Source: Lentibacillus kapialis | GTDB lineage: Bacteria > Bacillota > Bacilli > Bacillales > Amphibacillaceae | NCBI RefSeq assembly: GCF_014646635.1 | Contig: NZ_BMNQ01000010.1 | Coordinates: 1-64,000, forward strand | Reading direction: 5' to 3' | DNA length: 64,000 nucleotides | Shown: one piece after another, positions 25,940 through 35,562 of the stretch | Position numbering within the stretch: the stretch's first letter is position 1 | Layout of the letters: each line of letters begins with the position of its first letter | The notes under the pieces: generated by a model | Database searches by the model: none | What the model was told of the DNA's origin: nothing | What the model saw: the letters and a program-made list of their open reading frames with translations, nothing else | Position numbers and translations under genes: made by a program

Positions 25940-27259
25940 ATGAAACTTCAATCCCAATTAAATTTAGCCTTCATCTCCCTCTTGCTGGTTATCCTTGCTG
26001 TCACAGGATATGTCATCTATTCGATGATACTAGGAATGCTAATAGACAATGAAAGAATGGAATTGCAGCAAAAGGGTGAACTGCTTGTTGACGTGCTGAA
26101 CGAACAATATCGATCACAGGGGAACAATCAGAATATCGGCGGTTTCTTGAAGGACCAGGACCTCCAGCTGTTTCTGTATGACCGCAATCAAGATCAAGTG
26201 TTGATGTCGACGATGCCGCAGCAGTATGTCCAGGGATTTTTAGACCAGAATTATTTTGCGAAGACACGGGAGGATTTATGGGAAGCGGGAAACAGCAAAT
26301 TTGTCACTTCGCGTATTCTAATTTATCCGGAACAAACGGATCTGGAAATGATTTTACTAACCCCGTTGACTGATTTACAGACGGTACAACAGGATTTTTT
26401 TAGACGAATGCTGCTCGTCTTCTTTGTTGGCATTCTGGCAGCCGTTCCGATCAGTTATCTGCTGACCAACAAGTTAGTAACCCCGCTGACTAAATTGAAA
26501 AAACAGCTGAAGAAAATTGAGAAACGGCAATTCGATCAAATCGAGCGTGTGAAGGCAACGGGTGAAATTAAAGAAGTTGAGCAAAGTGTGTATGATATGG
26601 CGACAGAGCTTAACCGGTATATGAAATCACAACAGACATTTTTCCAGAATGCCAGTCATGAACTGAAAACACCACTTATGACAATTCAAGGTTATGCAGA
26701 GGGAATCCGTGATAATGTGTTCGAGGAGACTGATAAGGAAAAGGGTCTGGAGATGATGGTGACAGAAGTTAATCGTCTGAAAACAATCATTAACGAAATG
26801 ATACTGCTGGCTAAGTTGGACAGTGAACAGACGGAATACCGGCCGGAGCAGATTGAAGCTTCTGAGCTGATTAACCAGGTTTTGGACCGGACTTTCCCGC
26901 TCGCCCAAGAAAAGGGACTTGAGCTGAGCCATACCGTGGATAGTGACAGTTTCTTTTTCGTTGACCAGGACAAGCTGCTGCGTGCTTTATTAAATCTAAC
27001 CATTAACGCGGTCCGGCATGCCAAATCTTGTGTTGCGATCACAGTCGAAAATAAGACAATTGCAATTGAGGATGACGGGAATGGTGTACCGGAGGACATT
27101 ATCCCGCATATATTCCACCGATTTGTTAAAGGTAAAACTGGAGAGACGGGGCTTGGATTGGCGATTGCTAGAGCAATAGTTGAGCAGTCCGGCGGAAAGA
27201 TTATGGTGAGTGATTCCAGCCTCGGCGGTGCTAAATTTGAGATTGTTTTTCAAGAATGA
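25940..27259 (+). CDS. cssS: Secretion-stress sensor histidine kinase
   Basis: A membrane kinase of 439 residues. Helices at about 10-32 and 156-176 flank an extracytoplasmic sensor of about 120 residues; a HAMP linker leads to the HisKA site NASHELKTPL with His240, and HATPase boxes follow (N-box LNLTINAVRHAKS, G1 EDDGNGVPED, G2 GETGLGLAIA). It should sense misfolded secreted protein and phosphorylate CssR. Start is ATG 25940 behind GAAGAGGAA at the end of cssR. Confidence 0.9.
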   Translation: MKLQSQLNLAFISLLLVILAVTGYVIYSMILGMLIDNERMELQQKGELLVDVLNEQYRSQGNNQNIGGFLKDQDLQLFLYDRNQDQVLMSTMPQQYVQGFLDQNYFAKTREDLWEAGNSKFVTSRILIYPEQTDLEMILLTPLTDLQTVQQDFFRRMLLVFFVGILAAVPISYLLTNKLVTPLTKLKKQLKKIEKRQFDQIERVKATGEIKEVEQSVYDMATELNRYMKSQQTFFQNASHELKTPLMTIQGYAEGIRDNVFEETDKEKGLEMMVTEVNRLKTIINEMILLAKLDSEQTEYRPEQIEASELINQVLDRTFPLAQEKGLELSHTVDSDSFFFVDQDKLLRALLNLTINAVRHAKSCVAITVENKTIAIEDDGNGVPEDIIPHIFHRFVKGKTGETGLGLAIARAIVEQSGGKIMVSDSSLGGAKFEIVFQE

Positions 27260-27319
27260 ATGTTTATGTTACAATAGTATAGTTTGAGTCATCCTTAAAG
27301 AATAGAGGAGCGTACGTTT

Positions 27320-29149
27320 ATGCAATTAAGAGAAGATGTCCGCAACATCGCCATTATCGCCCATGTTGACCATGGCAAGACAACACTTGTTGATCAGATG
27401 CTGAAGTATTCGGGTACATTTCGCGAACATGAACAGGTGGATGACCGTGCCATGGACACGAATGATATTGAGCGTGAGCGCGGTATTACGATTTTATCGA
27501 AAAATACGGCAATTAAATATAATGACACAGCCATTAATATTCTTGACACACCGGGTCATGCCGACTTCGGTGGTGAGGTCGAGCGTATTATGAAAATGGT
27601 CGATGGTGTCCTGCTGGTGGTTGACGCCTATGAAGGCTGTATGCCGCAGACACGGTTTGTTTTGAAAAAAGCTCTAGATCAAAAGTTGACACCAATCGTT
27701 GTGTTGAATAAAATCGACCGGCCCAATGCTCGTCCGAATGATGTAATTGATGAGGTTCTTGATTTATTTATTGAACTTGGCGCAGATGACGCGCAGCTCG
27801 AATTTCCGGTTGTCTATGCGTCTGCATTGAATGGAACTTCAGGTGAAGAGCCTGATGAACAGGCGGAGACAATGGATCCGGTGTTCACAACAATCATGGA
27901 TCATATTCCGGCCCCCCCGGATACATCAGAGAATCCGTTGCAATTCCAAATTACGCTTCTGGATTACAATGATTATCTCGGACGGATTGGTGTCGGGCGT
28001 GTTGTCCGCGGACGGATCAGTGTCGGACAGCAGGTTGTCGTTCTGAAAAAAGACGGATCGCAAAAATCGTTCCGTATCAGCAAATTATTTGGATTTATAG
28101 GTCTTAAGCGCGTGGAGATTCAGGAGGCAAAGGCCGGTGACATCGTGGCGATTGCAGGCATGGATGATATCAACGTCGGCGAGACGATATGCTCGCAGAA
28201 TCATCCTGAAGGTTTGCCTTGGCTCCGAATAGACGAGCCGACACTGCAAATGACATTTTTGACCAATAACAGTCCATTTGCCGGACGTGAAGGCAGTTAT
28301 ATCACATCGAGACAAATTGAAGAACGCTTAATGAAACAGCTCGAAACAGATGTCAGCTTGCGTGTCGAGCCAACCGATTCACCTGATGCTTGGACTGTTT
28401 CAGGACGCGGTGAACTGCACCTGTCCATTTTAATTGAAAACATGCGCCGCGAAGGCTTCGAATTGCAATTGTCAAAACCCCAGGTCATCATTAGAGAAAT
28501 CGATGGCGTCAAATGTGAACCGGTTGAACATGTACAGGTTGATGTTCCGGAAGATTACACCGGTCCCGTTATGGAATCACTGGGCGAACGCAAAGGTGAA
28601 ATGCTTGATATGGTCAATCAAGGCAACGGCCAGGTGCGTATCGAATTTAAGGTGCCCTCACGTGGCATGATCGGGTATGCAACGGAGTTCATGTCATTGA
28701 CACGGGGGTATGGCATCCTGAACCATACGTTTGATTCCTATGAGCCGATCATAAAGGGTCAGGTTGGCGGTCGCCGTGAAGGTGTACTTGTTGCTTTGGA
28801 AAATGGCAAGGCGTCAACATACGGCATTATGCAGCTTGAAGACCGTGGCATGATTTTTGTTGAGCCGGGAACGGAAATTTATGCTGGCATGATTGTTGGC
28901 GAGCACAACCGCGAAAATGATCTGACAGTTAATATCACCAAAGAAAAACACTTGACAAACGTTCGATCAGCAACGAAAGATCAGACCGCAACAATCAGAA
29001 AAACACGCGATATGTCTCTTGAAGAAGCACTTCAATATTTGAACAATGATGAGTACTGTGAAGTGACACCGGAAACCGTCAGGCTCCGCAAAAAGATATT
29101 GAATCACAGTGAACGTGAAAAGGAAGCTAAAAAAGCAAAATTAGGCTGA
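27320..29149 (+). CDS. typA: Ribosome-associated GTPase TypA/BipA
   Basis: A translation-factor GTPase of 609 residues that binds the ribosome and helps 50S assembly and growth in cold or stress. G1 is AHVDHGKTT, followed by DTPGHADFGGEV and NKIDRPNARP; the EF-G-like domain III/V and the TypA-specific C-terminus (RSATKDQTATIRKTRDMSLEEALQYL) are complete. ATG 27320 has AGAGGAGCG upstream. It is monocistronic with its own terminator. Confidence 0.97.
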   Translation: MQLREDVRNIAIIAHVDHGKTTLVDQMLKYSGTFREHEQVDDRAMDTNDIERERGITILSKNTAIKYNDTAINILDTPGHADFGGEVERIMKMVDGVLLVVDAYEGCMPQTRFVLKKALDQKLTPIVVLNKIDRPNARPNDVIDEVLDLFIELGADDAQLEFPVVYASALNGTSGEEPDEQAETMDPVFTTIMDHIPAPPDTSENPLQFQITLLDYNDYLGRIGVGRVVRGRISVGQQVVVLKKDGSQKSFRISKLFGFIGLKRVEIQEAKAGDIVAIAGMDDINVGETICSQNHPEGLPWLRIDEPTLQMTFLTNNSPFAGREGSYITSRQIEERLMKQLETDVSLRVEPTDSPDAWTVSGRGELHLSILIENMRREGFELQLSKPQVIIREIDGVKCEPVEHVQVDVPEDYTGPVMESLGERKGEMLDMVNQGNGQVRIEFKVPSRGMIGYATEFMSLTRGYGILNHTFDSYEPIIKGQVGGRREGVLVALENGKASTYGIMQLEDRGMIFVEPGTEIYAGMIVGEHNRENDLTVNITKEKHLTNVRSATKDQTATIRKTRDMSLEEALQYLNNDEYCEVTPETVRLRKKILNHSEREKEAKKAKLG

Positions 29150-29158
29150 CGAATGGAA

Positions 29159-29201
29159 CCGGCAATGGCAGTGGCAGTGGGAGGCTATTGCCGGATTTTT
29201 T
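29159..29201 (+). terminator. Intrinsic terminator after typA
   Basis: CCGGCAAT pairs with ATTGCCGG across about 20 bases, then ATTTTTT. A tandem array begins about 20 bases further. Confidence 0.8.
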
Positions 29202-29220
29202 GCTGCGATTTTCTGTATAT

Positions 29221-29720
29221 CAGCAGAAGGCCGAAAATATCGGCAGAAAAGCGCTTATATCAGCAGAAGGCCGAAAATATCGGCAGAAAAGCGCTTATAT
29301 CAGCAGAAGGCCGAAAATATCGGCAGAAGAGCGCTGGTATCAGCAGAAGGCCGAGAATATCGGCAGAAGAGCGCTTATATCAGCAGAAGGCCGAGAATAT
29401 CGGCAGAAGAGCGCTTATATCAGCAGAAGGCCGAGAATATCGGCAGAAGAGCGCTGATATCAGCAGAAGGCCGAAAATATCGGCAGAAGAGCGCTGGTAT
29501 CAGCAGAAGGCCGAGAATATCGGCAGAAGAGCGCTTATATCAGCAGAAGGCCGAAAATATCGGCAGAAGAGCGCTGGTATCAGCAGAAGGCCGAGAATAT
29601 CGGCAGAAGAGCGCTTATATCAGCAGAAGGCCGAGAATATCGGCAGAAGAGCGCTGGTATCAGCAGAAGGCCGAGAATATCGGCAGAAGGCCGAGAATAT
29701 CGGCAGAAAAGAGCGGAGAT
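29221..29720. repeat. 40-base tandem array, twelve units
   Basis: Twelve units of 40 bases; each is two related 20-base halves (CAGCAGAAGGCCGAAAATAT and CGGCAGAAAAGCGCTTATAT, 13 of 20 identical). Units vary at a few positions (AAAATAT or GAGAATAT; GCGCTT, GCGCTGG or GCGCTGA). The last unit contains an extra 20-base half. Every unit holds a small hairpin GCCGA/TCGGC. The open frames across it have protein repeats forced by the DNA period and no ribosome site, so it is treated as non-coding. Confidence 0.95.
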
Positions 29721-29816
29721 CAGCTATACTGAGTCCCGGCATCGGCCGGATAAATTCAAGTTTGTCGATTTTGCCAGGCGGTTGAAGGGTTAATACTCCC
29801 CCGATTCCTTAATATC

Positions 29817-29857
29817 GAAGGCTTCCCTACTACAGTCTGAACGGGAAGTCTTCTTTT
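29817..29857 (+). terminator. Terminator-like hairpin after the array
   Basis: GAAGGCTTCCC pairs with GGGAAGTCTTC (one G-T pair) followed by TTTT. No gene precedes it except the array, so the array may be transcribed. Otherwise 29721-29913 shows no gene. Confidence 0.6.
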
Positions 29858-29913
29858 AATGTAAGTGAGCATGAGCATAATAACTGTATTTCGATAGAGG
29901 CAGGTATCAATGT

Positions 29914-30189
29914 ATGATGAAATTTTTAAAACGGCTTGGCTTCTTATTCAAATTTCACAAATCAATCCCATTTATTACGGACTTCTTCCGGTCGACGCAA
30001 GTAAAGAGAACAACAAAATTTTTATATGTTGTCCTGATTATAGGCTATATTGCACTCCCATTTGACTTGATTCCGGATTTCCTTTATATATTTGGGATAA
30101 TTGACGATATCACCGTTGCAACCTTCATTTTGCAGTTGATGGTGAAAGTTGCACCGCAATCATTGAAGGAAAAACACCATTTAAAATGA
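29914..30189 (+). CDS. DUF1232 (YkvA-like) membrane protein
   Basis: A 91-residue DUF1232 protein. The family core is TKFLYVVLIIGYIALPFDLIPDFLYIFGIIDDITV, a membrane hairpin with the L/F-P-x-D-x-I-P-D motif. Function unknown. Two ATGs (29914 and 29917) are equivalent starts, with GAGGCAGG upstream. It is separated from arsR by about 70 bases and is probably independent. Confidence 0.82.
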   Translation: MMKFLKRLGFLFKFHKSIPFITDFFRSTQVKRTTKFLYVVLIIGYIALPFDLIPDFLYIFGIIDDITVATFILQLMVKVAPQSLKEKHHLK

Positions 30190-30260
30190 TTGCATATACT
30201 ATTTCTATTGTTTATGCTTATATAAGCACTTAATTATGTATGAATGTGGGTGGGTATTTT

Positions 30261-30602
30261 ATGGAGAGAACAGGTGTATCTGCAAGAGAGGCTGTTCCGG
30301 TTCTGAAACTGTTTGGTGATAGGACACGTTTGTCAATTGCTCTGATGCTATATCAAAGAGAATGCTGTGTTTGTGAAATGGTGGATGTATTAGATATGTC
30401 ACAGCCGGCGGTTAGTCAGCACCTGCGTAAATTGCGTGATGCGAAAGTAATAGTTGAAGACAGGCGTGGGCAGTGGGTATATTATCGTCTAAACCGTAAA
30501 AGTGAGTTTTTCTCATTAGTGGAGCATATCCTTGAGTCCATTTCAGTTCAGGAAACATTCAAACAAAAAATGGATAATTCAAAGAATCAAAATCAATGTT
30601 AA
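30261..30602 (+). CDS. arsR: ArsR-family arsenite-responsive repressor
   Basis: A winged-helix repressor of 113 residues. The metalloid-sensing motif ECCVCE (Cys35, Cys36 and Cys38) lies at the start of the DNA-binding region, followed by MSQPAVSQHLRKLRDA as recognition helix and RRGQWVYYRL as wing. Binding of arsenite or antimonite should release it from the promoter of arsRBC. Start ATG 30261 follows GGGTGGG; the ATG at 30240 would add seven residues. Co-transcribed with arsB and arsC. Confidence 0.9.
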   Translation: MERTGVSAREAVPVLKLFGDRTRLSIALMLYQRECCVCEMVDVLDMSQPAVSQHLRKLRDAKVIVEDRRGQWVYYRLNRKSEFFSLVEHILESISVQETFKQKMDNSKNQNQC

Positions 30603-30623
30603 GTTATCACAGGGGGAACAGTA

Positions 30624-31922
30624 GTGGATTTACAGACCATTTTAGCAATCATTATTTTTCTGACGACATTAGTGCTTATTATCTGGCAGCCTAAAAATTT
30701 GGGGATCGGCTATACGGCCTGTTTTGCTGCCTTGATTGCTTTGCTTATGGGTGTCGTCACGTTTGATGATGTCATTGCAGTGACCGATATTGTGTGGAAT
30801 GCAACTCTGGCATTTGTGGCGATTATCATGATTTCCCTCGTACTCGATGAAATTGGCTTTTTCGAATGGGCAGCATTACATATGGCACGCGTTGCAGGTG
30901 GAAGCGGCGTGAAAATGTTTATATATATTTCGGTTTTGGGTGCGGTTGTGGCTGCTCTGTTTGCCAATGATGGAGCAGCCCTGATTCTGACGCCCATCGT
31001 GCTGGCAATGGTCCGGGCTTTGAATTTCAGAGATACCTTTATATTGCCATTCATTATGGCAAGTGGGTTTATTGCTGACACAACGTCACTGCCGTTTGTT
31101 ATCAGTAATCTGGTCAATATTGTCTCGGCGGATTTTTTTGACATCGGTTTTCTGGAATATGCAACACGCATGGTCGTTCCGAACCTGTTTTCATTGATTG
31201 CAAGCATACTGGTGCTGTATTTCTTTTTTAGAAAAGATATACCGGGCAGTTATGATGTTAAGCAACTGCAAAAACCCAGGGATGCGATTAAAGATGAAAA
31301 AATGTTCCACTTGTCATGGCCCGTTCTCGGTATCTTGCTGGTTGGTTATTTTACAAGTGAGTTTTTCGAAATACCCGTTTCGATTATAGCCGGAACGATA
31401 GCGATCATCTTTCTATTGCTCGGACGCCAAAGTAGCGCAGTAGAAACCGGGAAAGTCATCAAGGGTGCGCCGTGGGACATCGTCTTCTTCTCACTTGGCA
31501 TGTACATCGTTGTTTACGGACTGCGTAATGTGGGATTGACTGATTTACTGGCTGATGCCTTGAATGCAGCGGCCAGTCAGGGGTTATTTACAGCTACGAT
31601 GGCGATGGGCTTTATAGCCGCTGCACTGTCTTCAATTATGAATAACATGCCGACTGTTATGATTGATGCACTCGCGATTGCAGACACGAATGCTGTCGGC
31701 GTCGTAAAAGAGGGGCTGATTTATGCTAACGTGATTGGCAGTGACCTGGGACCGAAAATCACGCCGATTGGTTCGTTGGCGACATTGTTGTGGTTGCATG
31801 TACTTAAAACGAAAGGTGTCAAAATCTCATGGGGCTATTATTTTAAAGTGGGTATTGTTCTCACTGTGCCAACGTTATTTATCACGCTTTTCGGATTATA
31901 TGTAACACTACTGCTATTGTAA
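30624..31922 (+). CDS. arsB: Arsenite efflux permease ArsB
   Basis: A 432-residue ion-transporter-superfamily carrier with 11-12 helices that expels arsenite or antimonite. Family landmarks are [39 protein letters not shown] and [22 protein letters not shown]. The GTG at 30624 has GGGGGAACA upstream. It sits between arsR and arsC with gaps of about 20 bases. No ArsA ATPase, so it probably works as a secondary carrier. Confidence 0.94.
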   Translation: MDLQTILAIIIFLTTLVLIIWQPKNLGIGYTACFAALIALLMGVVTFDDVIAVTDIVWNATLAFVAIIMISLVLDEIGFFEWAALHMARVAGGSGVKMFIYISVLGAVVAALFANDGAALILTPIVLAMVRALNFRDTFILPFIMASGFIADTTSLPFVISNLVNIVSADFFDIGFLEYATRMVVPNLFSLIASILVLYFFFRKDIPGSYDVKQLQKPRDAIKDEKMFHLSWPVLGILLVGYFTSEFFEIPVSIIAGTIAIIFLLLGRQSSAVETGKVIKGAPWDIVFFSLGMYIVVYGLRNVGLTDLLADALNAAASQGLFTATMAMGFIAAALSSIMNNMPTVMIDALAIADTNAVGVVKEGLIYANVIGSDLGPKITPIGSLATLLWLHVLKTKGVKISWGYYFKVGIVLTVPTLFITLFGLYVTLLLL

Positions 31923-31948
31923 TACATAAATCTAGAAGAGGTGAGCGT

Positions 31949-32368
31949 ATGTCTGAAAAGCCAATACTATATTTTCTCTGTACGGGAAACTCATGCCGAA
32001 GCCAGATGGCAGAAGGATTCGGGAAGAAACATCTTAGTGCCAACTGGGATGTGCGAAGTGCCGGCATCGAGGCGCACGGTTTAAACCCGCTCGCAGTCAA
32101 AGCCATGAAAGAAGCTAAGGTTGACATTTCAAATCAGGAATCATGTACAATTGACCCGGAGATTCTTCATAACGCTGATTTGGTCGTAACATTATGTGGT
32201 GATGCGCGGGATAGTTGCCCGAGGACACCACCACAGATAAAGAAGGTCCATTGGGGGTTCGATGATCCTGCCAAAGCTGAGGGGACAAAATCTGAACGCT
32301 GGGAAGTGTTTCAGCGGGTCCGCAATGAAATCGAGCGGCGTATTATCCGACTTCCGAAAGAAAACTGA
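31949..32368 (+). CDS. arsC: Arsenate reductase, thioredoxin-coupled
   Basis: ArsC reduces arsenate to arsenite for ArsB to export. The 139-residue LMW-phosphatase-fold enzyme has the P-loop CTGNSCRSQ with Cys11, and the redox pair Cys83 and Cys90 in [11 protein letters not shown]; all three match the B. subtilis triple-Cys relay. ATG 31949 follows AGAGGTGAGCG. Last gene of arsRBC. Confidence 0.96.
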   Translation: MSEKPILYFLCTGNSCRSQMAEGFGKKHLSANWDVRSAGIEAHGLNPLAVKAMKEAKVDISNQESCTIDPEILHNADLVVTLCGDARDSCPRTPPQIKKVHWGFDDPAKAEGTKSERWEVFQRVRNEIERRIIRLPKEN

Positions 32369-32406
32369 AACAGGCCGGGTGTCTTCATAGATACCCAGGC
32401 CCTGTT
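32369..32406. terminator. Hairpin between arsC and ABC permease ends
   Basis: AACAGGCCGGGT and ACCCAGGCCCTGTT pair with one or two bulges. No long T-run; the two genes converge on it. Confidence 0.6.
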
Positions 32407-32432
32407 ACTATTACTATTCATTTTGTATATAT

Positions 32433-33383
32433 TCAGTGTCCTGCAACATCCCGTTTGGTGAAGAAGACCCATGATACGGTAAGGAAAATGACGTAATAAA
32501 CCACCAGAACGGTAATGGAAAATCCTAGACTCATACCCTCAAACATTGGCGACCCATTGATATATTGATTCATGTCCGTATTAGCAAACAGGATATATTT
32601 TGCCCAGTTATAATTAGAGAAAAAACCAACAATCGCATTACCGGAAAGCATAAGGAAAATGGCGATCCCGATAGCCAATGAACTTTGCCGGAAGATGGTC
32701 GAAATCATGAAAGCAAATGTTGCCATCATGACTAATGTCACAAGCTGCAGTCCATAGCCTTTAATGATCTGTTCGATAATGGAAACATGTGCATAGCCTT
32801 CGCTTTGACGGAGGACAATATGGGGATCCATACCGCTGACACCGAAAAATAAAGCCCCAACAACCCATGAAAATATCAATACAAATAAAAGCGTGAACAA
32901 TGCAAACAATAGTACGGATACATATTTGGATGCCAAAATTTTGGTCCGGGTAATTGGGCGAATCAGCAATAGCTTGATGGTCCCCCATTTGAATTCATTT
33001 GCAACAATTCCTGCAGCAACAATGATTGTCAACAGGCTTACAAGCGAAAGCAAAAATTTGTTTTCCATGACGAACTGCCATGTATCATAATTGCGCGGCT
33101 GAATGTCGTTTTCAAGATAGAAGTTATTTTTCTCGATCCGGGATGAATGAAAGTTTTGCGTCATGTTTTCTTGTTCCATGTCCTCTTTTGTTTCCTTATT
33201 TTCATCCTGCAGTGTCTGCCGCCAGTTGTCATCCTGATATTTTTCCGTCTGATCGGCAGCATAGTTGGAAATAAAGGCCAACCCTATAACAAGAGCCGCT
33301 ATGAGAATATACATGGTCCATGTTGATTTGCGTATGTATAGTTTTATTTGTTCATTAATCAGCAGCTGAAAAAAATTATTCAA
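32433..33383 (-). CDS. ABC-2 type transporter permease
   Basis: A 316-residue permease with six helices: one at about residues 23-42, then a 65-residue extracytoplasmic charged segment (KYQDDNWRQ to NDIQPRNYDTW), then five more. This is the architecture of bacitracin/lantibiotic-type or multidrug permeases. TTG 33383 is chosen because GGGGAG lies seven bases before it; the frame opens at a TTG five codons earlier. It overlaps the end of its ATPase gene by 8 bases. Substrate unknown. Confidence 0.82.
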   Translation of the reverse strand: MNNFFQLLINEQIKLYIRKSTWTMYILIAALVIGLAFISNYAADQTEKYQDDNWRQTLQDENKETKEDMEQENMTQNFHSSRIEKNNFYLENDIQPRNYDTWQFVMENKFLLSLVSLLTIIVAAGIVANEFKWGTIKLLLIRPITRTKILASKYVSVLLFALFTLLFVLIFSWVVGALFFGVSGMDPHIVLRQSEGYAHVSIIEQIIKGYGLQLVTLVMMATFAFMISTIFRQSSLAIGIAIFLMLSGNAIVGFFSNYNWAKYILFANTDMNQYINGSPMFEGMSLGFSITVLVVYYVIFLTVSWVFFTKRDVAGH

Positions 33384-34296
33384 TCGTATTCTCCCCAATC
33401 AAATCAAAGAATTTATCCTCCAGTGTTGATTTCACCATGGTTACCTGATATATCTGTACATTGTAACCGACGAGTGTCTGAACGACTTTTGGTATTGTCT
33501 CGCGTTCCACATGCAGTGATAATCGCTCGTTGTTAATTGTCGCGTTGATACCATATTCTTTATTCAGGACTTCAGCCGCCTGATTGACCGGCGCTGCTTC
33601 TATTTCAACACCAACAGTCGTTGTCTCAGCGGTAGTTGCATCTACATCCTGGATTGCAATCATTTCGCCGTTTTTGATCAGACCGATACGATCACACATC
33701 TGCTCGATTTCTGAAAGCAAATGGCTGGAAATGATCACAGCAACATTCTCTTCTTCGGCTAATTTCCGTATGTAGCGGCGGATTTCACGAATACCGGCCG
33801 GATCCAGGCCATTGGTCGGTTCGTCGAGAATAAGGACAGACGGCTCATGAAGCAACGCCTGTGCAATGCCCAGTCGCTGCCGCATTCCAAGTGAATACTT
33901 TCCGGCTTTGTCATTGATTGGCTTTTCCAGTCCGACAAGCGCAATAACTTCCCGGATACGCTCCTTCGTGACTCCGGGCATCATTCGGGCGTAATGCATT
34001 AAATTCTGTTTCCCGGTCATGAACGGGTACATTTCCGGGTTTTCCACAATCGCTCCGACTTCCTGGATGGCCGCTTTATAATCGGAATGGATGCTGTTAC
34101 CCAGTATTTGCACATCGCCATCTGAGAGGCCCATCAATCCGACCATCATACGAATGGTTGTTGTTTTCCCGGCACCATTGGGACCGATAAATCCGAATAC
34201 CTCTCCCTTGTAAATTTCGAATGATAATCCTCTAATAATCTCTTTATTGCCAATTGTCTTTTGGACATTGACTAATTCCATGGCTGTTTCTGACAT
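33376..34296 (-). CDS. ABC transporter ATP-binding protein
   Basis: A 306-residue ATPase of the bacitracin-resistance/lantibiotic-type group. Walker A GPNGAGKTTTIRM, Q-loop VENPEMYPF, signature YSLGMRQRLGIAQAL, Walker B VLILDEPTNGLDP and H-loop SSHLLSE are intact. The last 85 residues form an extra domain common in this subgroup. ATG 34296 follows GGGGGACTTT. It forms an exporter with the overlapping permease; no sensor kinase is adjacent, so peptide antibiotic resistance is only a possibility. Confidence 0.87.
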   Translation of the reverse strand: MSETAMELVNVQKTIGNKEIIRGLSFEIYKGEVFGFIGPNGAGKTTTIRMMVGLMGLSDGDVQILGNSIHSDYKAAIQEVGAIVENPEMYPFMTGKQNLMHYARMMPGVTKERIREVIALVGLEKPINDKAGKYSLGMRQRLGIAQALLHEPSVLILDEPTNGLDPAGIREIRRYIRKLAEEENVAVIISSHLLSEIEQMCDRIGLIKNGEMIAIQDVDATTAETTTVGVEIEAAPVNQAAEVLNKEYGINATINNERLSLHVERETIPKVVQTLVGYNVQIYQVTMVKSTLEDKFFDLIGENTIE

Positions 34297-34482
34297 TATA
34301 AAAGTCCCCCAATTATTTCAGCACAATTGTCTGCATGCTACTCTTTTGATACAAGCGAATAGAAAGCATTCCATGATAACACCCTATAGTAATCTGTAAG
34401 AAGCTCTGAAAGGTTTCATCCGCATATTATCTTCACACAATAGGTGAAAAATTACAATACCATTTGATGAAACGAAACAATC

Positions 34483-34519
34483 ATATAAGGTCATCCGTAA
34501 TTTATATTATCTCATGTTA
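34483..34519 (-). repeat. Head fragment of hairpin repeat, abutting a full copy
   Basis: TATAAGGTCATCCGTAATTT (plus strand) repeats the head of the neighbouring full copy with divergence after it (TATATTATCTCATG for TATACTTTCTGACG). It lies immediately 3' of the full copy's hairpin. The remaining 34297-34480 stretch shows nothing certain. Confidence 0.7.
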
Positions 34520-34608
34520 TTAGAAAAACTCGGCATTCGCCTCGTCTTATAGCGAATGCCGAAGCTTTTCTTATAAGGTCATCCGTAATTTATACTTTCT
34601 GACGTTAT
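34520..34608 (-). repeat. Terminator-docked hairpin repeat, copy 2
   Basis: Full copy in minus orientation, with the perfect stem CGGCATTCGC/GCGAATGCCG. It starts directly after the T-tract of the small minus-strand gene's terminator. Confidence 0.9.
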
Positions 34609-34643
34609 AAAAAATACTCTGTCCATTTGATTTGAACAGAGTA
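34609..34643 (-). terminator. Intrinsic terminator of the small YfhE-like gene
   Basis: TACTCTGT pairs with ACAGAGTA and ends in T6 on the minus strand. Confidence 0.85.
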
Positions 34644-34659
34644 CGTTTGGCAATGTATC

Positions 34660-34818
34660 TTATTCTTTTAATTCAGGATTATCACGTTTAGCATCTCTGA
34701 CGTTTGGTCCCCTAAATCCGCCGGCTATGTCTGCCCGCTTGAAAGCTTTGGTATAATGCACTTCCTGCGCATCTGAGAATTGCCTTCCTTTGGTGGGTTG
34801 GTATTGCGTTTTTCGCAT
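34660..34818 (-). CDS. Small basic protein, YfhE-like
   Basis: A 52-residue ORF starting MRKTQYQPTKGRQFSDAQEV and ending PNVRDAKRDNPELKE. AGAAAGGA lies eight or nine bases before the ATG and a strong terminator follows the stop. The middle, QEVHYTKAFKRADIAGGFRG, resembles the small YfhE proteins of bacilli, which have no known function. Lys/Arg-rich and soluble. Confidence 0.75.
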   Translation of the reverse strand: MRKTQYQPTKGRQFSDAQEVHYTKAFKRADIAGGFRGPNVRDAKRDNPELKE

Positions 34819-34995
34819 AGTAGATGTCCTTTCTATTAAAATTGAATCTAATCAAACTTTTCCCAGCCAATATCAGTGTTAAACATGGTGATCCAAAATG
34901 CGATTAGATTCGTTTGCTGTATAAACCTTTTTCATTCCAAAAAACACTGTGGTATTCTGATAAATATACGTCAATAGGATGAGAAGGAGTATGCT

Positions 34996-35562
34996 ATGCG
35001 AGAACAAGATGCAGAATTGTTTTATCGTATCCAGAGTAAAGATGAAGATGCATTGGAACAGTTATACGATCGCTATGAGAAATTGCTGTTTTCTTTTTCG
35101 TACCGGATGACCAATAACAAATTTCTTGCAGAAGAGGCTGTCCAGGATGTCTTCACCAAGATCTGGTCAAAGCAGCGACATTTTGATGAAGAAAAAGGTA
35201 AGTTCTCTTCCTGGTTATTAACGGTAACGAGACATGCGTGTATAGATTTATTGCGCAAAAAGAAAGAGCCGACTTATGAACTGGAAGAACGGGATTCCCT
35301 TCACACGCAGGAACCGACTCCCGAGGAAACCGTTGAGTGGCAGGAGCGTGGTGAAGAGGTTCGAAAAGCAGTCAAACAATTGACGGAAGAGCAACAGGAA
35401 ATGATTGAACTATTTTACTTTAAAAGTATGTCACAGACCAATATATCTAAAACATGCAATATACCATTAGGAACCGTTAAAGGAAGAGTCCGGTTGGCTT
35501 TAAAGCATTTAAAAGAAATATTGGCATCAAAGCAGGAAAGGGGGGTTCAGGATGACGGTTAA
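34996..35562 (+). CDS. ECF-type RNA polymerase sigma factor
   Basis: A 188-residue group IV sigma factor. Region 2 runs from about residue 20 to 90 (LYDRYEKLLFSFSYRM, AEEAVQDVFTKIWSK, FSSWLLTVTRHACIDLLRKKK) and region 4 from about 125 (TEEQQEMIELFYFKSMSQTNISKTCNIPLGTVKGRVRLALKHLKE). ATG 34996 follows GAGAAGGAG. Its end overlaps the anti-sigma gene by 11 bases, so both are made together. The linked downstream surface protein and sortase are its likely targets. Confidence 0.93.
   Translation: MREQDAELFYRIQSKDEDALEQLYDRYEKLLFSFSYRMTNNKFLAEEAVQDVFTKIWSKQRHFDEEKGKFSSWLLTVTRHACIDLLRKKKEPTYELEERDSLHTQEPTPEETVEWQERGEEVRKAVKQLTEEQQEMIELFYFKSMSQTNISKTCNIPLGTVKGRVRLALKHLKEILASKQERGVQDDG

Noticed and set aside
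29153-29785. A 210-residue repetitive ORF across the 40-base array
   Set aside because: Its protein repeats follow only from the DNA period, frames on both sides of the unit stay open by chance, it begins inside the typA terminator region and has no ribosome site.
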